A stretch of DNA of 64,000 nucleotides, from assembly GCF_003589595.1 (NCBI RefSeq), contig NW_020654080.1, positions 6,185,486-6,249,485 of the forward strand, in the 5' to 3' direction. Shown here piece after piece: positions 1 to 11,800 of this stretch (the first letter of the stretch is position 1; the number at the start of each line of letters is the position of its first letter). The notes under the pieces were generated by a model. That model worked only from the letters and a program-made list of their open reading frames with translations, did no database searches and had not been told where the DNA came from. A program made the translations under genes and the position numbers. The stretch is from Hyposmocoma kahamanoa. Its lineage: Eukaryota; Arthropoda; Insecta; Lepidoptera; Cosmopterigidae.

Positions 1-3000
1 AGACGGATTATTTTTTTCTACATAGAAAATGATGGGAACTATACTGTAAGTAACCCACGCACATTAGATTTTCGTATATTTTGAGATAAAAAATAAAGTG
101 TATATTTGTATTATTTGTCCATACAAAAATTTTTTTTTCTCTGAATCTATCAACTTTTCAAGAAATCATACAAGAATAAAAGTTGTTAGGAATGTTATTA
201 TATATCACATAAAAAAAATTTTCTCGATACTCCACAAGTTATTCCTATGTCCAAGAATTATCAATTTGGGCCCACTGTGTGGCGTTCCGATATGACCCTT
301 TGGGACCAATGCAATATCTGCGATATCATACTTCTTGGAATTACAAATAAAATTAAAAAATATTATTTCGCACGTTCGGTGTTCTCAGCCTAAAATCACC
401 GTAGCCATTGTTTTTTCTCGTTTCTTACACCCAGTAACATTGAAATATGAATAATTTTAAGCTAAACTATCAATATGTCTAAATGGCATTAGAATAGACA
501 AAGTAGTGTTCTAGTTATTATTTAGAGGATGGAAACGTTGTGAGTTGCGATTGTTTTTTTTTACAATGTATTTGTATACGACTCCAGGTGCATATCCATT
601 TTGAGGTAAAATATAGCGCCATCTAGTTGACGTGTTTGTTATCACTAGAAGCAGATTTGATAGAATCAATGTGTCAATGTAAAATAACGTTACAAAATAG
701 CTATTTGGTAATCGTCGCGACATCTAGTGTACCAATAGGTACTAAATACCCGGCTACGCTATCTTGTATGACGATTAGCAGTCCTCTTGAGTTATTGGTC
801 CATGGTAAAACTTAAGTGACAAAACTATTTTTTGAGAAAACCTTTTTTTATTGGAATTACGTCTATTTCAAATTTATTGAAATCAGTTAACGATAAGTAC
901 GCGAAACAGGATTCATGTCCTAGTTTTCCACCCTTAGAGGTGGAATATTTTCTTCAAATGTAAATGAGACCAATACTGAGGTACCCTCTTTTCAACAAAA
1001 AGAGAATCATCAATATCGATTCACAAATGTCGAATTGAGAAGCTTCTCCTTTACTTAAAAATACGAACATTAGTTTGAAATAAAAGAATATTTAAACCTG
1101 GAACAGAGTCGCCGCAAACCGAGGGCAGTGGAAATTATACCAAGAGGCATACGTATATTGAAAAGTAGAATCAATAATATGATATGAACTTGATGTACTA
1201 AAGTCACATCCGCGAAATGACAATTTTACAGAAGAGAAGTTCAAAGATTTTATGAACAAAATTAGTCGACAACTCTTTTATGCTTAAAATTATGACAACA
1301 ATTTCACATAGACATAATCTGTTTCATGTAATTCGTATTATTTTTATGACTCTCGTGTGAAAAACGCTTTTGACGTATGATCTCATTGTGGTTTATTACC
1401 AAGTAAGGGTACAAAATCTTACTTTTAGTACATTGCATTTTTTAAATAATCTTCAAACGGTACTTATCGTAATGCATCAAAATTATTATTATTATTTCCG
1501 TAAGAGCCTATACAACCACAAATGGCTTGGGTTGATACCGCGTAATAGTAAAAGTGTTGAGTGACTTTGGAAAAAATTCATGATAGAAAAAAACGCAAAC
1601 TTACCTTGAAATTTTAACAAATAAACCGCTGTATTCAATGGGTACTTTGCATATACCACTGTTTTTTTTTAATATCAACGGAACTAAATAAGACACTTGT
1701 AGTTTACGATACACATTTTCCAAGCGACTTTAAATTCGTTTGTTAAAAAATAAATTCTGAAATAAAGCCAGTGACCCTGCCGCTTGACCCAAGGAAAATG
1801 GACCGTATTAGTATACGGGAAAAATTTGAATTCAAGCTTCGGCTAGTGTCAGTTTCGATGAATGCAGTCAAGTAATATTGATCAAGAACGCCAACGTTAG
1901 GGCAGCAGCAAGGTATTTAATTTTAGAAGAACTGCTGTTGTAGAGAACATACCTGAGGTGAAAACAGTCATGGACAAGCAAGCAACTAAAGTATAATATT
2001 ATTAGAGCATATAAAATCACACAAAATGTTAATAAGAGTTCGTCCAGGGTAGTACTGTCACCTTACCTATTTCTGCCGCCAAGCAGTAATGTGAAGAGTA
2101 CGGGCGCTGGTGAAATCACAAGCACATGAGACTTGTCAACATATGTCTCAGTGATCTTTGTGATTTAAAACTCTGAGTGACACTGCAACTGTTAGGGACA
2201 GACGTGTCGCTTACCACCTAGCACACGACTTGTTCGTCCCCTCACTTAATACCTATTACAAAAAAATAATAAAGAGAGAAAACACATAAATAAGAAGGGA
2301 TTTAAGGTTAATAGGACGGGGAACATAGGGATGGATTATACCAGGAATATGAAATTTGAATACTAGAATTAGGGCTAAATTAAATGGACGAAATTACGCT
2401 CCTAAAAAGTACCGCAACAACCCTGTTTTATGACTATGCTAATAAGTTGGACAGATTGTTAACAGTCCTTGGGTCTCTCAATTTGCCTATTTATTTAATT
2501 AAGCACTGAAGCGTGTGACTTTGGACACATAGATAATGTGAGCAGGAGATTATACCAGTCGCTGTGTGGACATTTCCAGAATTTAATTTCATTTTGGCTC
2601 CATAATGAAACCCATATACTGGTAACATTACTGTGATTTCTAATGACGCCGTAATGCGATTCTAAACAGACTGTGTACTTTGAACAAGTTATCTTTGGTT
2701 AATTTTGTACAATTATGTACAGAATTTGCGTTATATTAATAACTGACTAAATTGTTGGAGATATATAACTCTATAAAGAATAAAATAAATAAAATGACTT
2801 AAATATATTGCAGTTCTCTAGCGTTGAAACTGGCGCATGTAACGCCCGGGTGCAGTCAATACCCTAGCGCCTTCTAGTAGTCACGCGATCCCTCAGATTT
2901 CCCCAGTGATCGGAAATTCGAGGGCAAATGGTGCAATTATTAATTGTGCTGGTAAGCAATAGACGCAGGCTCTTCACTATAATGGTGAAACAAAACACAA

Positions 3001-4860
3001 CGGTGAAACTTCTCTCTAATGATTTATTATTAACGCCTTTCTAAAACAGATTCAACTAACTTAATAATAAATAAAAATATATTACATCGCTGAATGTAGA
3101 AAGAATTGTTAGTTAACTTTTATTTAATTCGGTAGACAATTATGGTACATACAGACTGTGAAGAGGATTTTTTTATGCGATAGTTTTCAAGTGCAAACTT
3201 CTCTATAGCAACAAAACAGTAGTGGTAGCACACTGCAAGCTTTGTATTTGGTAAATTTTACAACTACTTTAAAATGTCGATTGCCACTTTTGATAAATTA
3301 AATGATATATTAAGCATCAGTGTGTCATCAAAAATAATAATACATCCTCGCAAGAATGTGAATTACTTCTTTTGATTCTCAAACTATCGTTCACATCGAC
3401 GCTTGAAATTGAAGTCACAACTGCATGCAGTTGAGTTTTGACTGCATGCAGTTATTTCGAGAAGTCGTTATCTGCTTAAGCTATCAGTTTAAGGCCCTGC
3501 GCCCGTATGCACCGCAAACTCTGCACCATAAGTAAAGCCGGCACTACACATACAACATATAGAAGATACAAAATAAGAAAAAAAGTAAATGCGCAGAACT
3601 CAAAGATTTGGCGATAAAAAAGTATATCGCGCCGTCGCGTTGGTATAATAAAACCACATGTGATCATACGTCAAAAATGCTTTTATCACATGAAAATTAT
3701 AAAAATAATACGAACTACAAGGAATAAACCGATAACTCCAATGACCACTACGCAATTTAATTTTCGAACCTGTTCTATTTTTATTTTCTTTCTGTTTCTT
3801 TTTTCACAAACATCGTTTTTTGTTTTTTATTTTGGTTTTTGCCTCTTTTTTCCAGCATATTTATTTACTAATATCAAAATAAATATGTAATGTAAAAATG
3901 TAAATGTAAATAAATATGGCTGTTTACAAAAATAACATTAATGACCTAATGAAATGAGGATGAAATTCACATATTTAAATGTTTAATATACGAGTAACTC
4001 TCCTGTTTAAATTAAATATTTACAAATTTTAGTTTAAAATTTAACTTAAATATTAACAAGTCACCGACTAATTTCGTCCATAAAATCTATAATCCCCTTC
4101 CTGAAAAAGTGTCATTTTGCAGATGTGGCCTTATTACGCCAATGGGTGCGATTTGAAGTTATGCTATGCTTTTTTATTTATCTTTATAAATGCATATTCG
4201 AGTATTTCCGAAGGATTCCTTGGAAACATTTTTTTAATAACGAACTTAGTTGCACATAATAATAATATACACAATCCAAATCCTGTTTTAGGGCCACAAC
4301 CACACTCCTGAAAAGTCGTCATTTGTCAGACGTAACTTTATTACCAAGGGCGCGATATGTTGTCTCTTGTTTGTCCCGGCAATTTTCTGCATAATAAAGA
4401 GCGCTTGTATTGTTTCGTAGCTTTGATGCGTTCAAAACCGTTTGGTTCAGTAACAAATTAACGAACCGCTGTTATCTAAACTGTGACGCAAACCATGCAA
4501 TTTTTAGATGTGCATTCCATTCCACAAATAACCAAGATGTGACCACTTGCAACCGCCTGTGGTAATAATTGAATATTAAAACAGCCAGGAACAAAGGCGC
4601 CTTTTCTCGTTTAAAAAGCTATTCAGGAGCGTAACTTGGAAGTAAATGTAAGTTATTTTAGTTATTAAGTTCACTTCCATGCTTTTAAAAGAACAAAGAA
4701 TGTATCTGTAACATCTGTTATGGGAATTATGTACTCAGCTTCATAGAACAAAAGTTTTTCATTTCCTGACCTCCATGAAACTTTTATGAAAAGCGATCGT
4801 TCTGTACTGTATCAACCTAGTGTATATGTTACAGAAAATGTAATTAATTGGAAATTTAAA
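1..4860. other. Gene-free segment, left edge
   Basis: AT-rich DNA with no exon that I can support. It contains one family A repeat (2038-2270). A short block 'cgactaatttcgtccataaa' / 'ttttgcagatgtggccttat' at 4065-4150 is also found at 13530-13620 and, shorter, at 4310-4360. Small open frames here have no recognisable motifs. Confidence 0.6.
2038..2270 (+). repeat. Family A dispersed repeat, copy at 2.1 kb
   Basis: The family consensus reads 'agcagtaatgtgag', 'ggtgctggtgaaatta', 'cacatgggacttgtcaac', 'tatgtctcagggtgacgg', 'tttgcgatttaaagctctga' and ends 'gcgcacgacttgttcgtccc'. About 300 bp, AT-rich tail, no reading frame. At least 12 copies or fragments lie in this window, making it the most frequent repeat here. 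Its class (SINE or LINE 3' end) is not clear from sequence. Confidence 0.8.
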
Positions 4861-4865
4861 TTTTT

Positions 4866-5250
4866 ATTCAATTATTTTTTGTGAAATTACTACTCTAGTT
4901 TTGTTATAATTAGTAACACAATGATCGAACACTCAGAAAAAATCCTTCGATCTGGCCGGATTCGAACCGACGTCTTCTAGCTTGCCGTGCCAGACGCTAT
5001 GCCAACTAAGCCACGGAACGAACCAGCGGACCTCACGAATTTTTCTGTGTTTGTTGTAGTGTCCTTGTATTTGGTTTTTTCAACGACTTTTTTAGACGTA
5101 GCGCCATCTATGAGAAATCTTACGTATTTCGTCCTCAGTTAGATACCTTTACAGTTACCAACCCTGACTAGATATGTCGCTGTTCATTGTATTTAAATTT
5201 TTATAGAAATTAATATTCAATTATTTTTTCCTTTGCTAACTCTGTAGATA
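4866..5250 (-). repeat. tRNA-like repeat, family C, copy 1
   Basis: On the minus strand it contains a tRNA-like core: TGGCTTAGTTGG A box and GGTTCGAATCC B box. The core is followed by a 'ttctgagtgttcgatc' segment and an AT-rich end (attattttttgtgaaattac). Other copies lie at 11165, 27424-27960 and 32095, and a split copy at 7135-7590. The core is internal rather than at the end, so it is a composite element and not a tRNA gene. Confidence 0.75.
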
Positions 5251-5252
5251 CT

Positions 5253-5773
5253 AGTAAAGTCGTTATTCTTACAGATTCTAAAAGTGCACTATAAGATTTA
5301 GTTCGATGTGTTTTGGGAGGCCAAGGTATGCCTACAGCTTATGAAGCTTTGAGATTACTAGTTAATTTACTGTCCAAGAATATGTGTATAATGCTGCAAT
5401 GGATTCCATCACACATCGGACTAGGAGGCAAAAAAATAGTAGATAAATTAGCAAGAGAAGCTATCACGGAATCCGTGGAACCGTTATGTAAACCTCTTGC
5501 TGCAGAAATCATGCTATTTGTAAGTGAGCTAAATACGGATATGTGGAGTAAGATCGATGGTGAGATTATTGCAGTGAAAGATATTTGGTACAACACTGTT
5601 CAAGTGCGTCCACCGCGTGGTTTGTGGACGGCACACTTTCTAGAAATGCATTGGTCTTGGCCTTTAAACTACGTACTGGCCACCTTCCCTTAAATAAGTT
5701 CTACCATCTAATAAAAAGAGCGGAGTCTCCAGTATGTAAATTCTGTAACAATTTTGAAGATATGAAGTGTTAA
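5253..5773 (+). pseudogene. Dead non-LTR retrotransposon fragment (RNase H and C-terminal zinc-knuckle part)
   Basis: The frame starting near 5260 reads VVILTDSKSAL, a stop at 5291-5293, then DLVRCVLGG and on to LQWIPSHIGLGGKK and DKLAREA. These are the T-D-S-x-S-A and W-(V/I)-P-S-H-x-G..A-D-x-L-A-x-x-A motifs of LINE-encoded RNase H. After a frameshift near 5600 a second frame continues FKLRTGHLPLNKFYHLIKRA and PVCKFC, the usual segment after RNase H in Jockey/I-type elements. It is broken by a stop and a frameshift, with no intact reverse transcriptase nearby. It is a remnant joined directly to a tRNA-like repeat on its left (4866-5250). Confidence 0.8.
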
Positions 5774-6734
5774 AGGCTTATTAAAAATAAGATAAACAAA
5801 CATTTATGTTTAAAAGTTGGCGATGTTGATGATTTCTATAATAGAATTTAGGTAAAAGGGCAAAGTATAACAGCGTCGATACCTTTAAAACTTTGTAGAT
5901 AATTTATTAACACTAAGTGTACTTAGTGAACAAATTTTCTTTCTTTATAATTAAAACTAATTAAGATCGTTAAGTGAATTTTCAATCTTAGGTTATTCTT
6001 TGAAATATTACAAATTTTCGTTACTTGCAAAATTCGTTTTTCCCTTCTGATGATAATGAAAGAGCTTAAATTAAGTGGGTAACTTTAGCATTTTGCCGCG
6101 TATTTACAATATTGTTAAATAAGTACGAGACTACATTTATTAGTCTAGTTTAATATATTTATTAGTCTAGTCAGAATACGTCTTGTACTTTTGTCTTTCT
6201 TACATTTCCACCTCATTTCTAATTTACTAAAATATGTACTTACATAATTAACTTTACCTTAAGTAAAAGAAAAAGTAAGTAGACCTAGTAATTGAATATG
6301 ATAAAGAGCGTTAAGTAAAAGCTGAGAAATTATGTATTACAGAATTTATGTTTTGCTAGTGACGCGTAGAAAATTCAAGTGGAAGGAACCCTCAGTTGTG
6401 GAGAAACATCTTTATTCATTGGCTGAGACGATTGGCTGTGAGCGACCAATGTGCAGTGTACAGTAGTAATGTGCAAAATCTATGAAAAACCATAGACATG
6501 TCTTATTGTGCCTTCAGTCACCCACTGCTATGTATAAGCCTCCTCATTTGCACGCCATTCTCTCCGATCTTAGCTGTTTGCATTCAGGTTTTTCTGGTTA
6601 CCTTGATTATATCGTATGTCCATGTATCTCGTACCGGTCCTCAGTCTCTACTCCAGCACTCTTCTGTACCACCGATCATCGGTTCTGGCGGTTTATGTTA
6701 CCCGCCAATTTCACTTTCTTTTTTTTTTTATAAT

Positions 6735-6960
6735 ATCAATGGTAAGCTACACGCCTGTTCATAATAATTGCAAGAGCTTTAAATCGCAAAGATCTGAGGG
6801 GCACTGCCACTGCGCCCACCACCCTAAGACTTAAATTGACAAGTCCCATGTGCCTGTTATTTCACCAGCACCCTGCAAAATCGAAACACAGTAATGGTGA
6901 CATTACTGCCTTGCGGCAGAAATAGGTCACTCTTTCGCAAGGAGCTCTACTCCTACAAAA
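6735..6960 (-). repeat. Family A repeat (minus)
   Basis: It reads 'gagctttaaatcgcaaagat', 'caccctaagacttaaattga' and 'ggcggcagaaataggtc'-type blocks of family A in reverse orientation. Confidence 0.8.
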
Positions 6961-7168
6961 CAATCTTTGTGTAATGATACGCCCCTACGTCAGATAGCTT
7001 ACTGCGGTTTCTGTGTTTTTTTATTCTGTCGGTCAGAATGATATACGGAACTTAATCCACGTGATAGATTAAAAATACCTTAACAATTGTAATATAAGGA
7101 TTATAGAATAATATCACGACGTGTTATCATCTTGATATTTAATTCTTTTTTGTGAAATTACTCCACTG

Positions 7169-7556
7169 TAAGAATGGGCGTTACAAATCGTATATAATTA
7201 TTGAAACTATATATTGTGGCAATATCGAATATCCGATATCGTGTATCTTAGAAACTATATATTATATATTGCTCCGCATCGCGTGTTTTATAGCGATTAC
7301 CGAATGGATACCAACACGAAATCATATATTTTCCTAACTACATACCGATATTGCTGCGTATCAGATATTCACTGAGTGGATATCAACGCGAAACCATTTT
7401 TATTATATTGTATACTAACATTGGCTCGCATTGCTCTTGTAAAACTATATCCAATAACATATAGTTTCAAAAAATATATAGTTTCGAAATCTGATTTCGA
7501 GTATTGATATATAGTTTCGATACGATATTCAGAAAAAGCTATATTACCCATTCTTA
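7169..7556. mobile_element. MITE, 388 bp, TAAGAATGGG ends, 8-bp target duplication
   Basis: Ends TAAGAATGGG / CCCATTCTTA are flanked by the exact repeat CTCCACTG (7161-7168 and 7557-7564). The flanks rejoin into the family C AT-rich end (tgtgaaattactccactg + ttataattatta), so this is an insertion into an older repeat. The interior is very AT-rich with repeated 'gaaactatata' blocks in both orientations. An 8-bp duplication suggests the hAT superfamily (inference). Confidence 0.85.
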
Positions 7557-8058
7557 CTCCACTGTTATAATTATTAACACAAAGATACATCAACCTGACC
7601 TCGCCCTGAAATACAGGATCAACCTAGTTCAGGCACCAGTGTCTGCAAATATTGTGCTTTAAAACATATATCAATTAATGTATGTGTACAGTGTAAGCTT
7701 TGCAGAGAAAATAAAGATTATTATTATCAAGGAAAATGCCTTCGATCTGGGGGTCGATTCAGAACCTTACGATAATTCAGTTGTCGAACGATTTATTTTC
7801 ATTTTTATTCACAACACCCGAATCGAACGTCAAACTGTCGTATTCGAAACCGAACCGAAATGACGTCACTCACGTACGATTACTGGAACTTCTCGACCGG
7901 CAAAATCCACAAACGTTATCCAGAAAACACTTATCGAATTAAAGTTACCGAACGTCCTATTATTTACAAAGCAAGAATGTAATATGGTAATCTCTTATTA
8001 TTTTAAACAAAATCTGGATTTTGTTCAATTTTATTGATTTATTTTAATGCAAGACTGA

Positions 8059-8246
8059 CCCCCGTTCACACGGCATTGCACTGCAGTATTCGATACGCGC
8101 ATGATGTGCGTTTGTATGTGTATGCGTTTTTTTGCAGGACAAACACCGTGTGAACGGTTCTATATCTAATGTATGCGCCACTGTTCATTCGATTAGGATT
8201 TATACTGCAAAAAACGGTGCAGTTCAATGCCTTGTGAACGGGGGGT
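8059..8246. mobile_element. MITE with CCCCGTTCACACGGCATTG ends
   Basis: The left end CCCCCGTTCACACGGCATTG is inverted at the right (caatgccttgtgaacggggg). 'taatgca' occurs just outside both ends (8045-8051 and 8246-8252) and may be a target duplication. A short element located 3' of the transporter stop. Confidence 0.72.
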
Positions 8247-8646
8247 AATGCATTCCTTTATTTTAGGCCTTTAAAGTCTTGAAAATGCTTGAAAATTTTT
8301 CTTATAATCTATTTCACCGACTAACTACGTAAACGCTGTTGGATAACGATATCGTGTCCTAATAATCGAACGTTTTGAATGGCCCGGAAAGCGAACGATT
8401 CGGTTAAAATATCGAAGAGTTCTGAAAAGGGGTACCGGTTGGATTAAAACCAGCGCCTTCAGCATACCATTAAGCTCAGCCTGGTTTTAATCCAGTCGGA
8501 TCAAATGAAATTTTTTTAAGTGTACGATTTTTGTATTAAAAATTACCTTAAGAATTGTTTTAAAAAAGGATTTAACACTCGTTGATCTTAAATTATATTA
8601 ACAATTATTTACAATCTACATATCAAATTATTGTTATTAACATATA

Positions 8647-8805
8647 TTATAAGCAGTCTTCACTCGGTTTAACCTGCAGATAGTGCACAGGCGGGTCGCC
8701 ACGATTACATTTATAGTCGTCGCTAAACCGATACCTTCGTGATAATATATAGAATATCAGTATGAAGGTTAGCATTAGGCCAGTGTAGATGAATGACTGT
8801 GTCTC
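8647..8805 (-). CDS. Transporter exon 14 (TM12, C-terminus, stop)
   Basis: Residues 638-689 and TAA stop at 8647-8649. It encodes TM12 (FIYTGLMLTFILIFYILSRR) and a short cytosolic tail. No clear AATAAA lies directly after the stop on this strand; the nearest candidate is several hundred bases downstream, near 8031-8043. Confidence 0.92.
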   Translation of the reverse strand, partial: ETQSFIYTGLMLTFILIFYILSRRYRFSDDYKCNRGDPPVHYLQVKPSEDCL

Positions 8806-11800
8806 CTGGAAATAAAAAAAAAATAATGTCAGTCAACGTCGGAAAAGATAATCGTTCTTATAATAATTTTTTTCTGTACGTTACGCGATAACTCCAGCGT
8901 TTGTGAACCGATTTTAATAATTCCTTTACTGGAAAGAGGGTACCTCAGAAGTGGTATCATTTAAATTCGAAAAAAATATTACAAGTCTAAGGGTGACAAA
9001 CTAGGGGATGAATGACTTTTGAGGTCGGTTTTTTAGTATTCTATACTGAGATTATAATCATATTTGTTTCAGGAAGTGTAGCTTATATTTTTGTGAATTA
9101 TATAAGTACGAATACAATCAAAAACACATCAAGCTTAACACTGCACTTTGGACCGTTTTTATCGTAATCGGCATAGATGGATTGGAAGATTGGAAGATTG
9201 GATTTAAGTCTTAAGCGTCAAGCTTCACGTGCTCTTGACCCTGTACAATGAACTGGTAAAACATATTTTGAATATTAAGGATAAAAGTTTAATTTAAAAG
9301 ATTTATCTTTTATTTATATTATTCAAAATTTTATTTTATAGTGCAGTATTGGAGAATGAGTAATAAATGTTATAGTAAATAATTGAAAAACTTATACATT
9401 TTCATGCCAACTAAGACAGAATAAGCTGAATTTATTAACCGACTTCAAAAAAAGGAGGAGGTTCTCAATTCGACTATGTTTTTTTGTATGTATGTTACTC
9501 GATAACTCCGGTATTTGTGAACCTATTTTCATGATTCTTTTTTTGTTGGAAAGAGGGTATATATGTATAATGTTAGGAGCAATTATTTTAATGGTTGATT
9601 TTGCTATTCACCAATTCAAGGCGTTTTTCTCTCAATATACTTTGAGTAGTGAGAACCGATTTTTATTATCTCCTGTGTCAAGTCCCGTATAATGACGAAC
9701 TAGGCCCTAGTTACTAGGGGATGAATCCAGGTTTGCGCAATTTCCGGTAACCTATTTCAATAAAACTTGGTAATTATATGTAATTCCACGTACTTTTGAG
9801 GTCGGTTTTTTAGTACTCTAGCTTATTTAAAATAAGAACGTAATGTATATTATTCTGACAAATAAATTAATTGATTGATAATTGCCTCCGTGACCGAACG
9901 GTAACCATGCTGGACTGCCACGCGAGGTACCGGGTTCGATTCCGGGGCCGAGAAAAATAGTTGAATGGCCTAAATTCATTTCTCTCGGGACTTTGGGTGT
10001 TATTAAAATTTGTGGTTGTCCATGTGTATGTCCATGGCACCCGCGGTACAGGGTTTCCTTAGTACGGGGATTTGAGTGAGTGCGTTATTATTATTATTGT
10101 TATTGTTACTAAAAATTGTTATAAGGCTCTTCGGTAGATATGGTTAGCCCACTGCCATTTCAACTTGCTTATTCAACCAGCTATGTCGACGACCTTGGTT
10201 CTCTGTCGCATAACCATTTCGAATCCTATCCTTCAGAGATACTACTAGCATGACTCGTTCCATAGCTCGCTGAGCAACTTTTGACTGATGGACTAGTCGT
10301 ATCGTGAGTGTCCACGTTTAGTCTCAACTCCGTATGTCATTACGGGTAAATCGCACTAATTGAAAACATTTGTTTTCAAAGTTTGTGATATGGATGACGA
10401 AACAGGTTATTAATATAATGAGAATAAGTTTAAAATTGAAATTAAAATTAAATAACAATTACATATTAACCTATTATAATGAACCAATTATTGTATTAAT
10501 TAAATTATCGTGATTGTAATGCGTACACCATGATACTTTTGGTTACACCAACGCTAAATTAGGTTTTCAATTCCATTAATGAAATGGAACCGACCATTCT
10601 GCGGTTATGACAAATAAATTACGATGTTACGGGGTAACCCTGTTGTAACAACAGGCGATGGTATGTGGTACTGTTATGTACAAAATTATTTCAGGTATAT
10701 CGCTAATAATACGGACTTTTGTTTGGTTTTCGTCCTGTGAAATATGTTTTAAATTACAAGTTAGAACTTGGACCCAGCGAAAAATTTATAAATAACAAAC
10801 AGACAGAAATTACATCAAATTACTAAAAATAAACGAAGTTCTTCCTTGCAGCAGTAGTAAAGAAAGTAAAATTTTGTATTCTACAAAATAAACATTACCT
10901 TACTTTGGAAGAATTAGTTATCAGCTAAGCGTAATTGGAATGATCGTTACCTGTGCATAGTTCGCAAAGAGCCTGGTAATGACGATGATAATGACGTTGC
11001 CGGCAGCCTCCGTCATAAGCCACACTGCTGTCATCACGGCTTTCATGCTTTCTGGAGATTCTTTAAAGGCAAACTCGTTGCCCGTTACCGCGAATAACAC
11101 CTGATTTCAAAGATCATAACAATAATTTTTCAAATGTGAGTAATTTCAATAATAATATATTTTAAATTATTGAATTGATATTAAATTATTTTTTCTATGA
11201 AATTACTCCACTAGTTTGTTATAATTATTAATGCAAAGATCGAACACTTAGAAAACATTCCTTCGATCCGACCGGATTCAAACCGACGTCTTCTAGCATA
11301 CCGTGGCAGACGCTATACCAATTAAGCCACGGAACGAACCAGCGGATCTCATGAATTTTTCTATGTACTTATTATCGTGTAACGACTTTTTAGCCGTAGC
11401 GCCACCTATGAGAAATCTATGAAAGTGATTTGTCACCCGGTTAGATACCTTTATAGCCCCGGCTAGAGATGTCGCTATTCACTGTAAAGTTTTAAAATTT
11501 CAAATTTTTATTGAATTGATATTCAATTACTTTTTATGTGTAATTACTCCACTAGTTTGTTTGGCCGCCGCGCGACAGTCGCGCTGCTGAAGTGCAACCA
11601 AATTTTTAGTGATGTTTTATCTTTCGACTCAGTTACGTGATGGATTCTGACGAATAACCATTACTTTTACTTATTTTTTTAAAACGGAAGAAGAAAAAAT
11701 TAAAAAGTATACCAGAACGTATTAGAATCCATTCGTTACCTTTATTTTGTCAAAATAATTTTAGACATAAAATTTCCCATGCCTTTTTTCGCAACGCGTC

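Larger units (their letters stand above)
5790..8646. other. Gene-free segment 3' of the transporter
   Basis: Contains the family A copy at 6735, the nested MITE at 7169, the 8059 MITE and unclassified AT-rich sequence. The transporter 3'-UTR should occupy its right end. Confidence 0.6.
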
